The notes under the pieces were generated by a model, which was given only the letters and a program-made list of their open reading frames with translations, did no database searches and had not been told where the DNA came from. From Deltaproteobacteria bacterium (lineage in GTDB: Bacteria; Desulfobacterota; Desulfuromonadia; Geobacterales; Pseudopelobacteraceae), in assembly GCA_021781535.1 (NCBI GenBank), contig JAJXWO010000010.1, forward strand, positions 1 to 64,000: a stretch of DNA of 64,000 nucleotides, given 5' to 3'. Numbering within the stretch: position 1 is the stretch's first letter; every line of letters begins with the position of its first letter. Positions 28,085 through 38,003 of the stretch are shown here, one piece after another. The translations under genes and the position numbers were made by a program.

Positions 28085-29411
28085 AAAATTCTTCCAAAGC
28101 CTGCTCACCAACCTGAGACGCTTTGATCTTCCATTTGTCCTGATTAATAACCAGGGCTACCAGTGCAATACGCGGGTTCTGTATCGGTGCAAAGGCAGCA
28201 AACCATGAATAATGTCCCTTGGGGTCAGTGCCGTCAATTGATCCGGTTTTGGCTGCTACGGGGACATTCAACCTCAGTCGACCATAGCGGTCGTGAAACG
28301 CTTTCCGTCCGGTGCCGGTTAAGACAGTTCTGGAGAGCATTCGCGTTAATGACGCCGATGTCTCGGGAGTGACCAGTCGCCGTAGTGCATGCGGAGCAAA
28401 TGATTCTTTTTCAACTCCGTGGGAGTCTATAATGCTGCTGGTAAGTCCGGGAGCCATCATTTCCCCCCCGTTAGCTATCGCTGATATGATCACCGCAGCG
28501 TGCAGCGGAGAAATTTTAACGTCATGATCCAGTCCTGCTCCCATCAGCCTCAGATCATGATTGTTGGCCGGTGCTCCCGCTTGACTTGGTTTGGCCGGGG
28601 TACCCGGCAGAAGTTCCTGATTGAATCCGAATCGGTACACAAATTCCATTACTGATGATTTGCCGGCAAAGTCACTTGCGACACGTCCATAAACCGGATT
28701 GATTGATTTACCCATGGCATGAGTGACATCCATACGATTGTTCCTGCCGTGAGGACTGACATCCCAGTACCGCGGATTTTCCGAATAGGAGCCGCCGCGA
28801 AACTCGATCACTGATTCGGGTGTAATCTTATGGCTTTCAAGCGCTGCAGAGGCGGTGATGATCTTGAACAGTGACGCCATCGGATACAGCTCGTAGGGAG
28901 AACGTTTCGCCCATACCGGGTCAATTGATGAATAGGCGGTCATGCCAAGAATACGGCCCGATGCCGGCTCTATGGCGACAAAAACTCCGTATGGCACCTG
29001 ATTCTTTTCCAGAAAATCATAGACTCGTTGCTGCAAGTCTCCTTGAATAGTATAGATGTGCTGTGTCCCTTCAGGGGTTCGGGCAGACACGCGCGAGCCG
29101 TTGACCTCTGCCGTCGCGAGTAGATCGCTGGCGATCTCAAAGCGTTTGGCTGAAACAGGCGGCTTGGCTGCTTCAGCGGGCTTTGCCTTTGCCTGACGGA
29201 GTCCCAGAAAGCAGAGCGGTGCCAGAGCCAGAACAATTGAAATAAACAACAGTGCCAGTTTCAACTGCTGAAGACGTTTCCCTGTTGGGAGAGACAGTCG
29301 TGGCCGTGCCGGCACACTTGCCGTGTTGAGGCGTCTGTTCTGCGAGCCGTCGCTGAAAAATTTGAAACCGGTGCCTGCTTTTTTTTGTGATAAATTTTTT
29401 AAATCCTGCAT
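28071..29411 (-). CDS. Short penicillin-binding transpeptidase
   Basis: The 446-residue protein has one N-terminal membrane helix (about 47-70), a linker and a transpeptidase domain with SLFK (SxxK box, Ser at about 180) and KTGS (KTG box, about 391). The N-terminal pedestal of ordinary class B proteins is missing. It should form or modify peptidoglycan cross-links in the periplasm. AGGACACC precedes the ATG. The exact subclass, such as a FtsI-like or peripheral enzyme, cannot be fixed. Confidence 0.83.
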   Translation of the reverse strand: MQDLKNLSQKKAGTGFKFFSDGSQNRRLNTASVPARPRLSLPTGKRLQQLKLALLFISIVLALAPLCFLGLRQAKAKPAEAAKPPVSAKRFEIASDLLATAEVNGSRVSARTPEGTQHIYTIQGDLQQRVYDFLEKNQVPYGVFVAIEPASGRILGMTAYSSIDPVWAKRSPYELYPMASLFKIITASAALESHKITPESVIEFRGGSYSENPRYWDVSPHGRNNRMDVTHAMGKSINPVYGRVASDFAGKSSVMEFVYRFGFNQELLPGTPAKPSQAGAPANNHDLRLMGAGLDHDVKISPLHAAVIISAIANGGEMMAPGLTSSIIDSHGVEKESFAPHALRRLVTPETSASLTRMLSRTVLTGTGRKAFHDRYGRLRLNVPVAAKTGSIDGTDPKGHYSWFAAFAPIQNPRIALVALVINQDKWKIKASQVGEQALEEFFRKQ

Positions 29412-29501
29412 GGTGTCCTGAAATGAAAGTTGTTTTTGAACTATAACGTCAAGCGTCTGGTGTTGTCAACGGACCAAGGTGATGAGGTCATCACAAATAA
29501 G

Positions 29502-30542
29502 TTACATAACTGCCGGAAATGAGTTGATACGGTTAATGAACGCAACCAGCAGCCCGTAGTGATGATGGTCGAATAGCAGGGTGATACGCGGCAAATGGGA
29601 AAGGTCTGGTTCGTCGGCCTCTTCCGGGAATGCCGTGCACGAACGGATCTGATCGCCTTCTTTGATGAGCCCGGGGAACTCCTTGGTCAGGGTTTCGATC
29701 TGTTCGTTTGAAAGAGTTTTCAGCAGGCGGATAACTAGCCGGTTTTCAATGAAACGGAGGGAATGGTAGGTGCTATAGAAAATAGTTATTACCTGGAGTG
29801 CTTCCTCTTCACTTCTGGTGAGGGTGAAGAGGGAAAAATCCTCTCCCGAGATGAAGCCTTTCACCAGAAGACTCTCTTTGATGAAACCAAAAAACTGCTC
29901 CCAATAGCCATCCTTGTCGTCCATCAAAATCAGGGGTTTGGGTGCAGTTTTACCGGTCTGAATCAGCGTAAATACTTCCATCGCTTCGTCCAGTGTCCCA
30001 AAACCTCCCGGAAAAACAACAATTGCGTCGGCTTCTTTAACAAAAGCCACTTTGCGGTTGAAAAAATACTTGTATGTCACCAGTCGTGGATTCCGGTACA
30101 TAATCGGATTTGGCTTCTGTTCAAAGGGGAGCCGAATGTTTACGGCAAAAGAGTTTTCGCTACCTGCGCCCTCATTGCCGGCCTGCATGATGCCGGGACC
30201 ACCACCAGTAATGACCATATAATTGTTTTCTGCCAGCAGGCGACTGAACCGCACGCATTTTTTATACATTTCGTCTGTTTCTTCCGTGCGGGCCGAACCG
30301 AAAATAGTAACTTTCTTCCGGTGGCGGTAAGGGGAAAAAACTTTTGCCGTATAGCGCATTTCGCGCAATGTGCGGTTAATTAATTTCAGGTCGGCAAGAT
30401 AATCGACGTCCTGGCCTATTTTAAGTGTAGCAAGGATCATTTCTTTAATGACGGCGGGATGATGAACGCCACCTGCTTCTTCGACCAACTGATTGATAAT
30501 CTGGTCAATCGGTTGGTTCTTTTTGGAAAAACTCAATTCCAT
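29502..30542 (-). CDS. LOG-family nucleotide-binding protein
   Basis: The 346-residue protein has the Rossmann-like LOG domain with ITGGGPGIMQAGNEGA and PGGFGTLDEAMEVFTLIQTGK, the PGGxGTxxE signature. Related proteins hydrolyse nucleoside 5'-monophosphates, for example PpnN and cytokinin-activating enzymes. The extra N- and C-terminal parts make it longer than plant-type LOG, similar to PpnN-like architecture. The start is placed at ATG 30542, preceded by GAAGG; ATG 30587 is possible. A single gene with its own upstream region. Confidence 0.82.
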   Translation of the reverse strand: MELSFSKKNQPIDQIINQLVEEAGGVHHPAVIKEMILATLKIGQDVDYLADLKLINRTLREMRYTAKVFSPYRHRKKVTIFGSARTEETDEMYKKCVRFSRLLAENNYMVITGGGPGIMQAGNEGAGSENSFAVNIRLPFEQKPNPIMYRNPRLVTYKYFFNRKVAFVKEADAIVVFPGGFGTLDEAMEVFTLIQTGKTAPKPLILMDDKDGYWEQFFGFIKESLLVKGFISGEDFSLFTLTRSEEEALQVITIFYSTYHSLRFIENRLVIRLLKTLSNEQIETLTKEFPGLIKEGDQIRSCTAFPEEADEPDLSHLPRITLLFDHHHYGLLVAFINRINSFPAVM

Positions 30543-30667
30543 AATCTTTATACCTTCTGAATGGGTGACGAAGTGATATGTAAACATGATACGGTATCAC
30601 AGCAAACAGGGTAAAGCAAATAGCCGATTATATCTGCAATCATCTTCTCTACATACATCGAATAAGC

Positions 30668-30696
30668 TTGAAAGCGGGCATGAGGTTTGCTATAAA
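30668..30696 (+). promoter_or_regulatory. mglBA promoter
   Basis: TTGAAA and TATAAA are separated by exactly 17 bases and lie about 55 bases before the roadblock gene, which also has a GGGAG ribosome site. Confidence 0.75.
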
Positions 30697-30750
30697 GCTG
30701 AATATTTTAATTTATGAAGATACTATTGCCGACGGGCAGGGAGATAGGGC

Positions 30751-31242
30751 ATGTCCAATCCAACGCTGGTCATGTACGATGAAGAGTTTCAGGAAGTTAA
30801 TGAAGTTATTGAGCGTTTGCTGAAAGAAGCCAACGCCAAGGTGATATTTCTGGTCGATAAGAATGGTCAGCTTATTTCCGGCGTTGGAGAAACCGAGCGT
30901 TTTGATACGACGTCACTCGCTTCTTTGACTGCCGGAAATATTGCGGCTACCGGTGGTTTGGCCAAGCTGATAGGTGAAAAAGAGTTTTCGATTCTCTTCC
31001 ACGAAGGGGAGAAGGATAATCTTCATATTTCAATTGTTGGCGGGAGGGTTATTCTCGTTGTTTTGTTTGATAATCGCTCTTCCCTCGGCTTAGTCCGTCT
31101 CCGCGTAAAAAAATCGTCAGAAGAGCTTTCGGCTATTTTTGAAAAATTGATGAATAAATCAGAAGAACGTGAAAAACGGGGTTCTGCTGATTTCCCATTT
31201 GCCGAAATAACTGATGATGACATCGATAATCTATTCAGCTAA
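30751..31242 (+). CDS. mglB: Roadblock/LC7 protein, MglB-type GTPase regulator
   Basis: The 163-residue protein has a roadblock fold (VIFLVDKNGQLISGVG, then LTAGNIAATGGLAKLIGE and ISIVGGRVILVVLFD). MglB proteins are GTPase-activating partners of MglA that set cell polarity in Myxococcus and relatives. The acidic, charged C-terminal tail ends in DDDIDNLFS. The mglA gene follows after 100 bases, the same order as in known mglBA operons. Confidence 0.88.
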   Translation: MSNPTLVMYDEEFQEVNEVIERLLKEANAKVIFLVDKNGQLISGVGETERFDTTSLASLTAGNIAATGGLAKLIGEKEFSILFHEGEKDNLHISIVGGRVILVVLFDNRSSLGLVRLRVKKSSEELSAIFEKLMNKSEEREKRGSADFPFAEITDDDIDNLFS

Positions 31243-31253
31243 ACCAATCAAAG

Positions 31254-31284
31254 AATACGTAGGATGTTACGACGTATTTTGTGT
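31254..31284 (+). promoter_or_regulatory. Intergenic hairpin between mglB and mglA
   Basis: AATACGT-N11-ACGTATT is a 7-bp inverted repeat followed by a T-rich stretch. It could attenuate transcription into mglA or protect the mglB mRNA end. Confidence 0.35.
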
Positions 31285-31342
31285 TTCCGGAACAGTCGAA
31301 ACAATGCCAACGCACTATACTTAATAACGGGGAAAGTTAAAG

Positions 31343-31930
31343 ATGTCCTTCATCAACTATGCTTCTCGTGAAATAAATTGTAAAATCGTCTATTATGGCC
31401 CGGGTCTGTGCGGAAAAACGACAAATCTTCAGTTTATTTATCAACGGACTGCGCCGGATGCCAAAGGTAAGATGATAAGTCTTGCGACCGAGACCGAACG
31501 CACACTGTTTTTTGATTTTCTTCCGCTTTCATTAGGTGAAATACGGGGATTTAAGACCCGTTTTCATCTCTATACTGTTCCTGGGCAGGTTTTTTATGAC
31601 GCATCCAGAAAACTGATTTTAAAGGGTGTTGATGGAGTTGTTTTTGTTGCTGATTCTCAGGAAGAGCGAATAGATGCGAACATCGAGTCGCTTGAAAATT
31701 TGCGAATAAATCTTAAGGAGCAAGGCTACGATCTGGACAAACTACCGTACATAGTCCAATACAACAAACGGGATTTGCCGGGTGCCATGTCGGTTGATGA
31801 ATTGCATAACGAGCTAAATCCTACGAATGTTCCTGAATTTGAAGCGTGTGCCACAACGGGAGAAGGGGTTTTTGAAACTCTCAAGGCAGTAGCCAAGCTC
31901 ATTCTGATTGATCTTAAAAAAGGAAAATAA
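31343..31930 (+). CDS. mglA: MglA-type small Ras-like GTPase
   Basis: The 195-residue GTPase has the P-loop [13 protein letters not shown] (about 17-29), a G3 region as [12 protein letters not shown] in which the usual DTAGQ is replaced as in MglA proteins, and G4 NKRD. Family members switch between GDP and GTP states at the leading pole and are reset by MglB. In Geobacter-type cells it may govern polar placement of pili or motility structures; this is inferred. GGGGAAAG precedes the ATG. Confidence 0.92.
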   Translation: MSFINYASREINCKIVYYGPGLCGKTTNLQFIYQRTAPDAKGKMISLATETERTLFFDFLPLSLGEIRGFKTRFHLYTVPGQVFYDASRKLILKGVDGVVFVADSQEERIDANIESLENLRINLKEQGYDLDKLPYIVQYNKRDLPGAMSVDELHNELNPTNVPEFEACATTGEGVFETLKAVAKLILIDLKKGK

Positions 31931-31931
31931 G

Positions 31932-31954
31932 GTGTATGAGATTCTCTCATACAC
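31932..31954 (+). terminator. Hairpin after mglA
   Basis: GTGTATGAGA-TTC-TCTCATACAC is a perfect 10-bp stem just after the mglA stop. It has no T tract, so it may be an RNA 3'-end hairpin rather than a true intrinsic terminator. Confidence 0.5.
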
Positions 31955-32093
31955 GCAGACAATGGACTGTTAATGGAGTTGGCATCAAGCTGCGCTGCCA
32001 ACAGATTTGCGCCGAGAGTTCTTTGGGCTTGATTTAATTTACAGGGCATGGTAGGTATCTCATCCCGCCGTTATTGAAGTTTGCTGCACACAC

Positions 32094-32186
32094 GGAGAGA
32101 TGGCCGAGTAGGTCGAAGGCGCTCGCCTGCTAAGCGAGTATACTGGGAAACCGGTATCGAGGGTTCGAATCCCTCTCTCTCCGCCA
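32094..32186 (+). tRNA. tRNA-Ser (GCT anticodon)
   Basis: The acceptor stem GGAGAGA pairs with TCTCTCC. The anticodon stem CTCGC/GCGAG encloses CTGCTAA with anticodon GCT at 32129-32131. A long variable arm (TACTGGGAAACCGGTA) is typical of class II tRNA-Ser, the T arm is GAGGG-TTCGAAT-CCCTC, and the 3' CCA is encoded. It reads AGC/AGU codons. Confidence 0.97.
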
Positions 32187-32255
32187 CTATTTCATATAGT
32201 ACTGTTCCCCAGCCAAAAGAATCCACTCCTTCTGAATGTCTCCTGCTTCACATCG

Positions 32256-32699
32256 CTACGTTGGGATTCCTTCTCTGGCCAGTTGGTCGCATCGTTCATT
32301 TTCAACATGCCCCGCATGTCCCCGTACCCATTTCCATTGGACTGAATGTGGTTTTGTCACGGTGAGCAACTGCTCCCACAGGTCTTGGTTTACGACCGGT
32401 TCCTTTTTGCTGTTGCGCCACCCTTTACGCTGCCATCCTGCAATCCATTCAGTCATCCCTTTAACCAGATATTGCGAATCGGTTGTAATCAAGACCTGGC
32501 AGGGACGAGTCAGCTGACGAAGTGCTTCGATCGCCGCTGTCATCTCCATGCGATTATTGGTTGTGTTTTTGGCACCACCTTTCAGCTCTTTCACGTGTCC
32601 GCTATAACGCAGGATCGCTCCGTAACCACCGGGCCCCGGATTGCCACTGCAGGCACCGTCGCAGAAAATCTCCACAGTCGGAGTGTCATTTTCTCCCAC
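32256..32699 (-). CDS. rnhA: Ribonuclease HI
   Basis: This 147-residue enzyme degrades RNA in RNA-DNA hybrids. The catalytic DEDD set is visible as [36 protein letters not shown] and the C-terminal [13 protein letters not shown] 32699 is chosen because AAAGGG lies six bases upstream; TTG 32705 would abut it. It overlaps the end of the acyltransferase gene by 14 bases. Confidence 0.94.
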   Translation of the reverse strand: MGENDTPTVEIFCDGACSGNPGPGGYGAILRYSGHVKELKGGAKNTTNNRMEMTAAIEALRQLTRPCQVLITTDSQYLVKGMTEWIAGWQRKGWRNSKKEPVVNQDLWEQLLTVTKPHSVQWKWVRGHAGHVENERCDQLAREGIPT

Positions 32700-33339
32700 A
32701 ATCAACCCTTTCTTTGATAAGCAAATTCGAAATTGCCTGCATTAGTCGGTCAACAATCAGTACGTGGGTTTCTTTGCAGTCTTCCAATTGAAACAGATCG
32801 CTGAAATCGAGAGCAGCGCCAAAAATTACCGCAGCATCTTGTCTGAAACCGGGAAACTTCCAGTTGTTAAGGCCAATTAAGGCTGTTGGAATGACGCTTG
32901 GGCGGGTGTCGTAGATGATTTTTCCGACGCCGCGGTTGCCGGGGCCCAATTGGCCGTCTTTATGTCGTGTACCCTCAGGAAACAACATGACTTTCTGGTC
33001 AAGAAGCAGGGTATTCAATCTTCGGCCAGCTCTGACGTCTCTCTTGCGCCTGACTGGAAAAGCTCCCCATGATGCGTAAATCAGCCGTTGGAATCTTTTT
33101 TCAAACAGTTCCTCTTTGGCCGGTGCCCAGAGCATCTGCAATGGGTTATACCTGATAACGGCCCAGGGAAGAAAGATTGTGTCATATGCTGATATATGAT
33201 TGGAAGCTATTAGAACAGGGCCACAGTGCGGAATGTTGTCATTACCCTTGATAACAAACCTGTTCAGGCATGAAGCGTAGATCCCGACAATGTATATTGA
33301 AAATGTCACCCAGCAGCGTTGGACAAAAGGTGCCTTCAC
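32686..33339 (-). CDS. 1-acylglycerol-3-phosphate acyltransferase-like protein (PlsC family)
   Basis: The 217-residue protein has a hydrophobic N-terminus and the acyltransferase boxes NHISAYDT (motif I, NHx4D) and [18 protein letters not shown] (motif III). It should acylate lysophosphatidic acid or a similar lipid acceptor. The start is GTG 33339 with AAAGGA upstream. The gene overlaps rnhA downstream, so the two are cotranscribed. Confidence 0.85.
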   Translation of the reverse strand: MKAPFVQRCWVTFSIYIVGIYASCLNRFVIKGNDNIPHCGPVLIASNHISAYDTIFLPWAVIRYNPLQMLWAPAKEELFEKRFQRLIYASWGAFPVRRKRDVRAGRRLNTLLLDQKVMLFPEGTRHKDGQLGPGNRGVGKIIYDTRPSVIPTALIGLNNWKFPGFRQDAAVIFGAALDFSDLFQLEDCKETHVLIVDRLMQAISNLLIKERVDCGRK

Positions 33340-33531
33340 GGAATTCCTTTAAATAGTTGTGGTTTGGATATTTGCAGCATTTATAACACGCCGGAGCGTT
33401 TCAGGCAAGAATCCACGGGGGTGGAATAATACTTTGAAATCACATATGATATGGTATACATGCTACGGGCCTGCCGGTGCCGGTCGGACGTGTGGTTGCA
33501 CAAAAACGAGTGAAATCGAGGTTTGTTACAA

Positions 33532-33879
33532 TTGACTGTTTTTGCCGTAAGTGAAGAAAAGAACCGCTGGCTGCAGCTGAAAATGGCCGAGTTGGGAGTG
33601 CGAGAAGAAGATTTTGCAGAAAGTTTCGTTCGCTCATCCGGTAATGGTGGTCAGCATGTCAACAAGACTTCAAGCTGTGTTCAGCTGAAACATTTACCGA
33701 CAGGTCTCCACGTTTCCTGTATGCGTGAGCGGAGTCAATCGGTGAACCGGTTTCTGGCGCGCCGTGAGTTGCTTGAGCGAATCGAAGCCGCTTCAGGGGG
33801 AAAAACGACCGAAATGAAACGTATTGAAAAACTGCGCAGACAGAAGGACCGGCGCAGGAGGCGTGGCGCCACCACGTGA
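33532..33879 (+). CDS. Release-factor-like protein with GGQ motif
   Basis: This 115-residue protein has the class I release factor domain with [11 protein letters not shown], whose GGQ triggers peptidyl-tRNA hydrolysis, and a basic C-terminal tail ([16 protein letters not shown]) like those of ribosome-rescue factors such as ArfB. Codon-recognition domains are absent. It begins with TTG 33532, ten bases after GAGG; TTG 33523 is the alternative. A ribosome-rescue role is inferred. It converges on polA. Confidence 0.75.
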   Translation: MTVFAVSEEKNRWLQLKMAELGVREEDFAESFVRSSGNGGQHVNKTSSCVQLKHLPTGLHVSCMRERSQSVNRFLARRELLERIEAASGGKTTEMKRIEKLRRQKDRRRRRGATT

Positions 33880-33931
33880 AGAAGGTCTTGAAACGGTCAG
33901 GGCGCCGGTTTCAGGTGGTGGCTTTATATGT

Positions 33932-36706
33932 CTAGTGTGCTTCGCTCCAGTTGGCCCCGTGACTGATGTCCACCTTGAGAGGGACCTTTGTTTCAAATGC
34001 ATGCCCCATTTCTTCCTCCACAAGTTGTTCCATCGTCAGTAATTCATCTTCCGGAACCTCAAAAACAAGTTCATCATGTACCTGCATAATCAGACTGCTT
34101 TTAAGCTTTTCCAGACGAATACGTGAGTCCACCCGGATCATGGCGCATTTAATGATGTCAGCCGCCGAACCCTGGATGGGATAGTTTATGGCGTTACGAC
34201 GTGCAAAAGCCAGGACATTGCCGTTGCTGCTCTTGATATCCGGGATCGGCAGCCGCCTGCCGAGGATTGTTCTTACGCAGCCGTGCTCTTCAGCTTCCCG
34301 GATGCAGGAGTCGAGAAATGCGATGGCTCCATGATGCCGTTCTTTGTACGTGTTGATGAACTCTTCAGCTGTTTTACGCCCAATACCAAGTTGTTTTGCA
34401 AGCGAGAAGGATCCTTGGCCATAGATTATGCCGAAATTGATGGTTTTTGCCTGACGCCGCATCTCGGGAGTGACCATTTCCGGGAAAATCCCAAAAACTT
34501 CGGCGGCGGTGCGGGTGTGGATGTCTTCGTCATTGGCAAAGGCATGGCAGAACACCGTGTCTTCGGAGAGGTGGGCAAGTACGCGCAGTTCTATCTGTGA
34601 GTAGTCAGCGGCCAGTATGACATGCCCCGGCGGTGCGATAAAAGCGTGGCGGATACGTCGTCCTTCTTCGCTGCGGATTGGAATGTTCTGCAAGTTCGGG
34701 TCGGATGACGAGAGTCGCCCGGTGCTCGTGACCGTCTGGTTGTATGAGGTATGCACCCGGCCGGTACGTGGGCAGATAAGGCGCGGGAGTGCATCCGTGT
34801 AGGTGGATTTGAGCTTCGCTACAGTCCGGTAATCAAGGATCAAGCGAGCGATTTCCTGCTCTTCAGCCAGAGTGGTCAGTACCTCGTTGTCAGTTGACCA
34901 TCCGGTTTTTCCTTTGGTCTTTTTGCCGGTCTTCAAGCCGAGTCGTTCAAAAAGAATTTCACCGAGCTGTTTCGGAGAATTGAGGTTGAAAGGTTCTCCG
35001 GCCAGACGGAAAATATGCTCCTCCAGTATTCTCATTCGTTCAGCAAAGTCGACAGACAGGCTATTCAGAAGATCACAATCGAGAAGTACACCATGATTTT
35101 CCATGCCGGCCAGAATTACTACCAGTGGCATTTCAACCGTATGAAGCAGTTTGTCGTCATTGTCGGCCGCAAGCAGAGGCTCAAACTTCCGCCGCAGCAG
35201 CCAGGTAGCATCAGCATCTTCTGCTGCATAGCGTGCAGCAGCCTCCAGACTCACTTCGGCAAAGTTAATTTCTCCCTTACCGCTGCCGGCCACCTCACGG
35301 TAACTGATCATGCGGTGATTCAGGTGTTCCTGTGCCAAAGCGTCAAGGCCGTGGCCATGCCGTGACGGATTGAGCAGGTAAGAGGCCAGCATGGTATCGA
35401 ACCAGACGCCTGCCAGGTTGATGCCGTTATTAGCCAGCACCTGCATATCAAACTTGATGTTTTGGCCAACCTTGTGCGACGCAGGATTCTCCAATACTGG
35501 GCGCAGGCGGTCGAGAACCATGCGGTGAGGCAGTTGACCTTTGACTATGTGTGAGGACTGGTTGGATTGACTGAAATTGAAGCCTGTTTGGCAGCTGTCT
35601 GCTGAAGGTGATTTTATTTCAGGAGAGGAGACCGAATGATTCGGGAGTGATGTTACATGCCCTATCGGAAGGTAAGAGGCCTCATGATCATGGTACGAGA
35701 ATGAAAGTCCGACAATCTCTGCCAGACGCGGGTCAAGGCTGGTCGTCTCCAGGTCGAAGGCAAATTCACCAGCCTGCTCCAGTCCCGTTATAAGAGCATC
35801 AAGTCCCGCCACTGTTGTCACCGTAATATACCTTTCGGAAGTAAGGGTCGCCTTGCCGGTTAGCTCTCTGATCAGTGAGGTGAACCCAAACTTCTTAAAG
35901 ATCGCGTTAAGGGACTTCTGATCCGGCTCCTGTGCCGTCAAAGATTCAAGATCAACCACCAGCGGAACATTGAGTTCGATCGTCGCCAAGCGCCGCGAGA
36001 GCAACGCCTGATCACGGAATTCACGTAGTTTTTCACCGTTTTTACCTTTGACCTCATCAGCCCGTGCCAACAGCGCATCAAGTGAACCAAATTCAAGGAT
36101 CAGTTTGGCCGCGGTTTTTTCTCCAATGCCCGGTACGCCGGGAATGTTGTCAGAGGAGTCACCCGCTAATCCCAAGATGTCAATAACCAGTTCCGGGCCG
36201 ACACCAAAGCGCTCAACCACGTCACTAATTCCAGACTCTTTGCCTTTCATGGTATCAAGCAGGGTGACATGGTCAGTCACAATTTGCATCAAGTCCTTGT
36301 CACCGGTAACCACCACTACGTTTCCCCCTTGAGCGGAGAAACGTGCTGCCAGAGTACCGATTATATCATCAGCCTCAAAGCCCTGCAGTTCCAGCGTTGG
36401 TATGTTGAACGCTCTCACTACCTCCCGGATAGGCTCCATTTGAACGCGCAAATCATCCGGCATCGCAGCGCGATTGGCCTTGTACTCCGGATACATTTCG
36501 GTGCGGAAGGTGATCCGCCCAGCGTCAAAAACCACAGCAACATGTTCAGGTTGATAGTCCTTGAGCAGTTTGAGCAGCATCTGGATAAAACCGAAGATGG
36601 CGTTGGTGGGAAAGCCGCTGGGAGACGATAAGTGCCGGATTGCGTAGTAGGCGCGGTAGATGTAAGATGAGCCATCAACAAGATAAAGCGTCTTTTGAGA
36701 ACTCAT
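33932..36706 (-). CDS. polA: DNA polymerase I
   Basis: The 924-residue enzyme has an N-terminal 5' nuclease domain (about 1-290), a 3'-5' exonuclease domain (FDLETTSLDP, KFDMQVLANNG, YAAEDADATWLL, so proofreading residues look intact) and a family A polymerase domain with DYSQIELRVLAHLS, the O-helix RRQAKTINFGIIYG and QVHDELVFE. It fills gaps and removes RNA primers during repair and replication. Its start overlaps the stop of a 63-residue gene. Confidence 0.97.
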   Translation of the reverse strand: MSSQKTLYLVDGSSYIYRAYYAIRHLSSPSGFPTNAIFGFIQMLLKLLKDYQPEHVAVVFDAGRITFRTEMYPEYKANRAAMPDDLRVQMEPIREVVRAFNIPTLELQGFEADDIIGTLAARFSAQGGNVVVVTGDKDLMQIVTDHVTLLDTMKGKESGISDVVERFGVGPELVIDILGLAGDSSDNIPGVPGIGEKTAAKLILEFGSLDALLARADEVKGKNGEKLREFRDQALLSRRLATIELNVPLVVDLESLTAQEPDQKSLNAIFKKFGFTSLIRELTGKATLTSERYITVTTVAGLDALITGLEQAGEFAFDLETTSLDPRLAEIVGLSFSYHDHEASYLPIGHVTSLPNHSVSSPEIKSPSADSCQTGFNFSQSNQSSHIVKGQLPHRMVLDRLRPVLENPASHKVGQNIKFDMQVLANNGINLAGVWFDTMLASYLLNPSRHGHGLDALAQEHLNHRMISYREVAGSGKGEINFAEVSLEAAARYAAEDADATWLLRRKFEPLLAADNDDKLLHTVEMPLVVILAGMENHGVLLDCDLLNSLSVDFAERMRILEEHIFRLAGEPFNLNSPKQLGEILFERLGLKTGKKTKGKTGWSTDNEVLTTLAEEQEIARLILDYRTVAKLKSTYTDALPRLICPRTGRVHTSYNQTVTSTGRLSSSDPNLQNIPIRSEEGRRIRHAFIAPPGHVILAADYSQIELRVLAHLSEDTVFCHAFANDEDIHTRTAAEVFGIFPEMVTPEMRRQAKTINFGIIYGQGSFSLAKQLGIGRKTAEEFINTYKERHHGAIAFLDSCIREAEEHGCVRTILGRRLPIPDIKSSNGNVLAFARRNAINYPIQGSAADIIKCAMIRVDSRIRLEKLKSSLIMQVHDELVFEVPEDELLTMEQLVEEEMGHAFETKVPLKVDISHGANWSEAH

Positions 36707-36894
36707 GGTTTTTCATCTCCGGAAGAGATTTCCCGGGTGAAAAGAGCAAAGGCCATAGCCGGGCGCTTGCTTGATTCGCGCATGGCAAACTGGAGACCAT
36801 CAAAGTTCCACCCTTTGGCAATCCAATGGTTAAGAGTTTCTTCTATAGAGTCTTCGGTGACGGTCCCAATTTCAATAACCTTGTAAATCAGCAT
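36703..36894 (-). CDS. Small DUF4177-like protein
   Basis: The 63-residue protein (MLIYKVIEIGTVTEDSIEETLN..) has the length and beta-alpha-beta pattern of DUF4177-type proteins, with GWNFDGLQFAM in the middle. AAGGAT precedes the ATG and its stop overlaps the polA start as ATGA, so it is a genuine translated gene coupled to polA. Function unknown. Confidence 0.7.
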   Translation of the reverse strand: MLIYKVIEIGTVTEDSIEETLNHWIAKGWNFDGLQFAMRESSKRPAMAFALFTREISSGDEKP

Positions 36895-36941
36895 GATTGA
36901 TCCTTAAATGCCACTCTGCTGCTACGCTGTATGGGGTTGCA

Positions 36942-36967
36942 TAAAAAAAGGCGGCTCGAAAGCCGCC
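36942..36967 (-). terminator. Terminator of the IclR-type gene
   Basis: On the minus strand GGCGGCT-TTCG-AGCCGCC is followed by seven T. It ends the IclR transcript and separates it from the polA group. Confidence 0.9.
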
Positions 36968-36990
36968 ATAGAGAGGTCTGTAAAAAATAA

Positions 36991-37773
36991 TTACTTCTGG
37001 AAACCAAGTTTTGCGGAAATTTCGTCTCCCGCTTTCAGTGCCAGTGGAATCAGCTCGTTTTTAATGCGTTCATCAGAAAAGCGCATTGAGGGACCGGAAA
37101 TACTGACTGCACCGATAATACGGCGGGTATAGTCACGAATTGGAGCGCTGACACACTTGACGCCAGTGTCCAGTTCTTCAATGTCAAGGGCGTACCCCTG
37201 TTCAGTAATGAGCTTCAGCTGCTTTTTTAGTACATCACGATCGGTAATAGTATTTGGAGTATAGCTTTTCAACTCTTTCGATGAGAAATATGCTTCAAGT
37301 TCCTCATCACTCATATAGGCTATCTGTACTTTACCGGCCGCAGTGCAATATGCCGGTAGTCGTGAGCCCACCCGCGGTACAACCCTCACGGTCATGGTGG
37401 TTTCGACAACGTCAAGATAGACAATGTTGAAGTCTTTCAGGATTGAAACATAGGTAGTCTCATTGCAGTTAGCAACCAGTGCCTCAAGTACTGGTTTTGA
37501 CTGCCTGAGCAGACCCATCTGTTTGATGAATGTCTGTCCGAGTTCAAGGGTCTTCAGGCCAAGTCGGTAGTTTTCCGTCACTTTATTTTGTTCAATGTAA
37601 CTGCGGGATTCAAGCGTTGCAAGCAACCTGAAGACATTGTTTTTGTGAAGTTTTAAGCGTTTGCTCAGTTCTGTGACGCCCAGTTCGTCAACTTCACCAT
37701 GGAATTGCTCCAAAAGGTCGAGGGCGTGGGAGACCGCCTGGATAAGATATTCAGATTTTTCTTTTTTTGCCAT
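36991..37773 (-). CDS. IclR-family transcriptional regulator
   Basis: The 260-residue regulator has an N-terminal winged helix (ALDLLEQF.., LGVTELSKRLKLHKNNVFRLLATLE) and a C-terminal IclR effector domain (LGLKTLELGQTF, VGSRLPAYCTAAGKVQIA, GVKCVSAPIRD, ISGPSMRF). The start at 37773 has AAGGACTCG upstream. IclR regulators often control aromatic or acetate catabolism; no catabolic genes adjoin, so the target is unknown. Confidence 0.88.
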   Translation of the reverse strand: MAKKEKSEYLIQAVSHALDLLEQFHGEVDELGVTELSKRLKLHKNNVFRLLATLESRSYIEQNKVTENYRLGLKTLELGQTFIKQMGLLRQSKPVLEALVANCNETTYVSILKDFNIVYLDVVETTMTVRVVPRVGSRLPAYCTAAGKVQIAYMSDEELEAYFSSKELKSYTPNTITDRDVLKKQLKLITEQGYALDIEELDTGVKCVSAPIRDYTRRIIGAVSISGPSMRFSDERIKNELIPLALKAGDEISAKLGFQK

Positions 37774-38003
37774 GAGACGAGTCCTTTTAATGAATGAGAG
37801 TGTTAAAAATCGTAGGTGCAACATATCTAAATTAAAGAGTTAATTAAAAAACAGACCAAATATTCGATTTTTGCTATATTTTTGGAAAATACTAGAATAT
37901 TGTTTTACAATTGTCAAGTGTGAATAATTGCTTTATATTTAATATTCTATACGGCCACTGCATCTACTCAGATTCATGTTTATACAAAACTTACGGGGAT
38001 GAC

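Noticed and set aside
30612-30630. TAAAG..GCCGAT resembling a sigma-28 promoter before mglB
   Set aside because: The spacing between the two boxes is far too short; a good sigma-70 promoter lies downstream at 30668.
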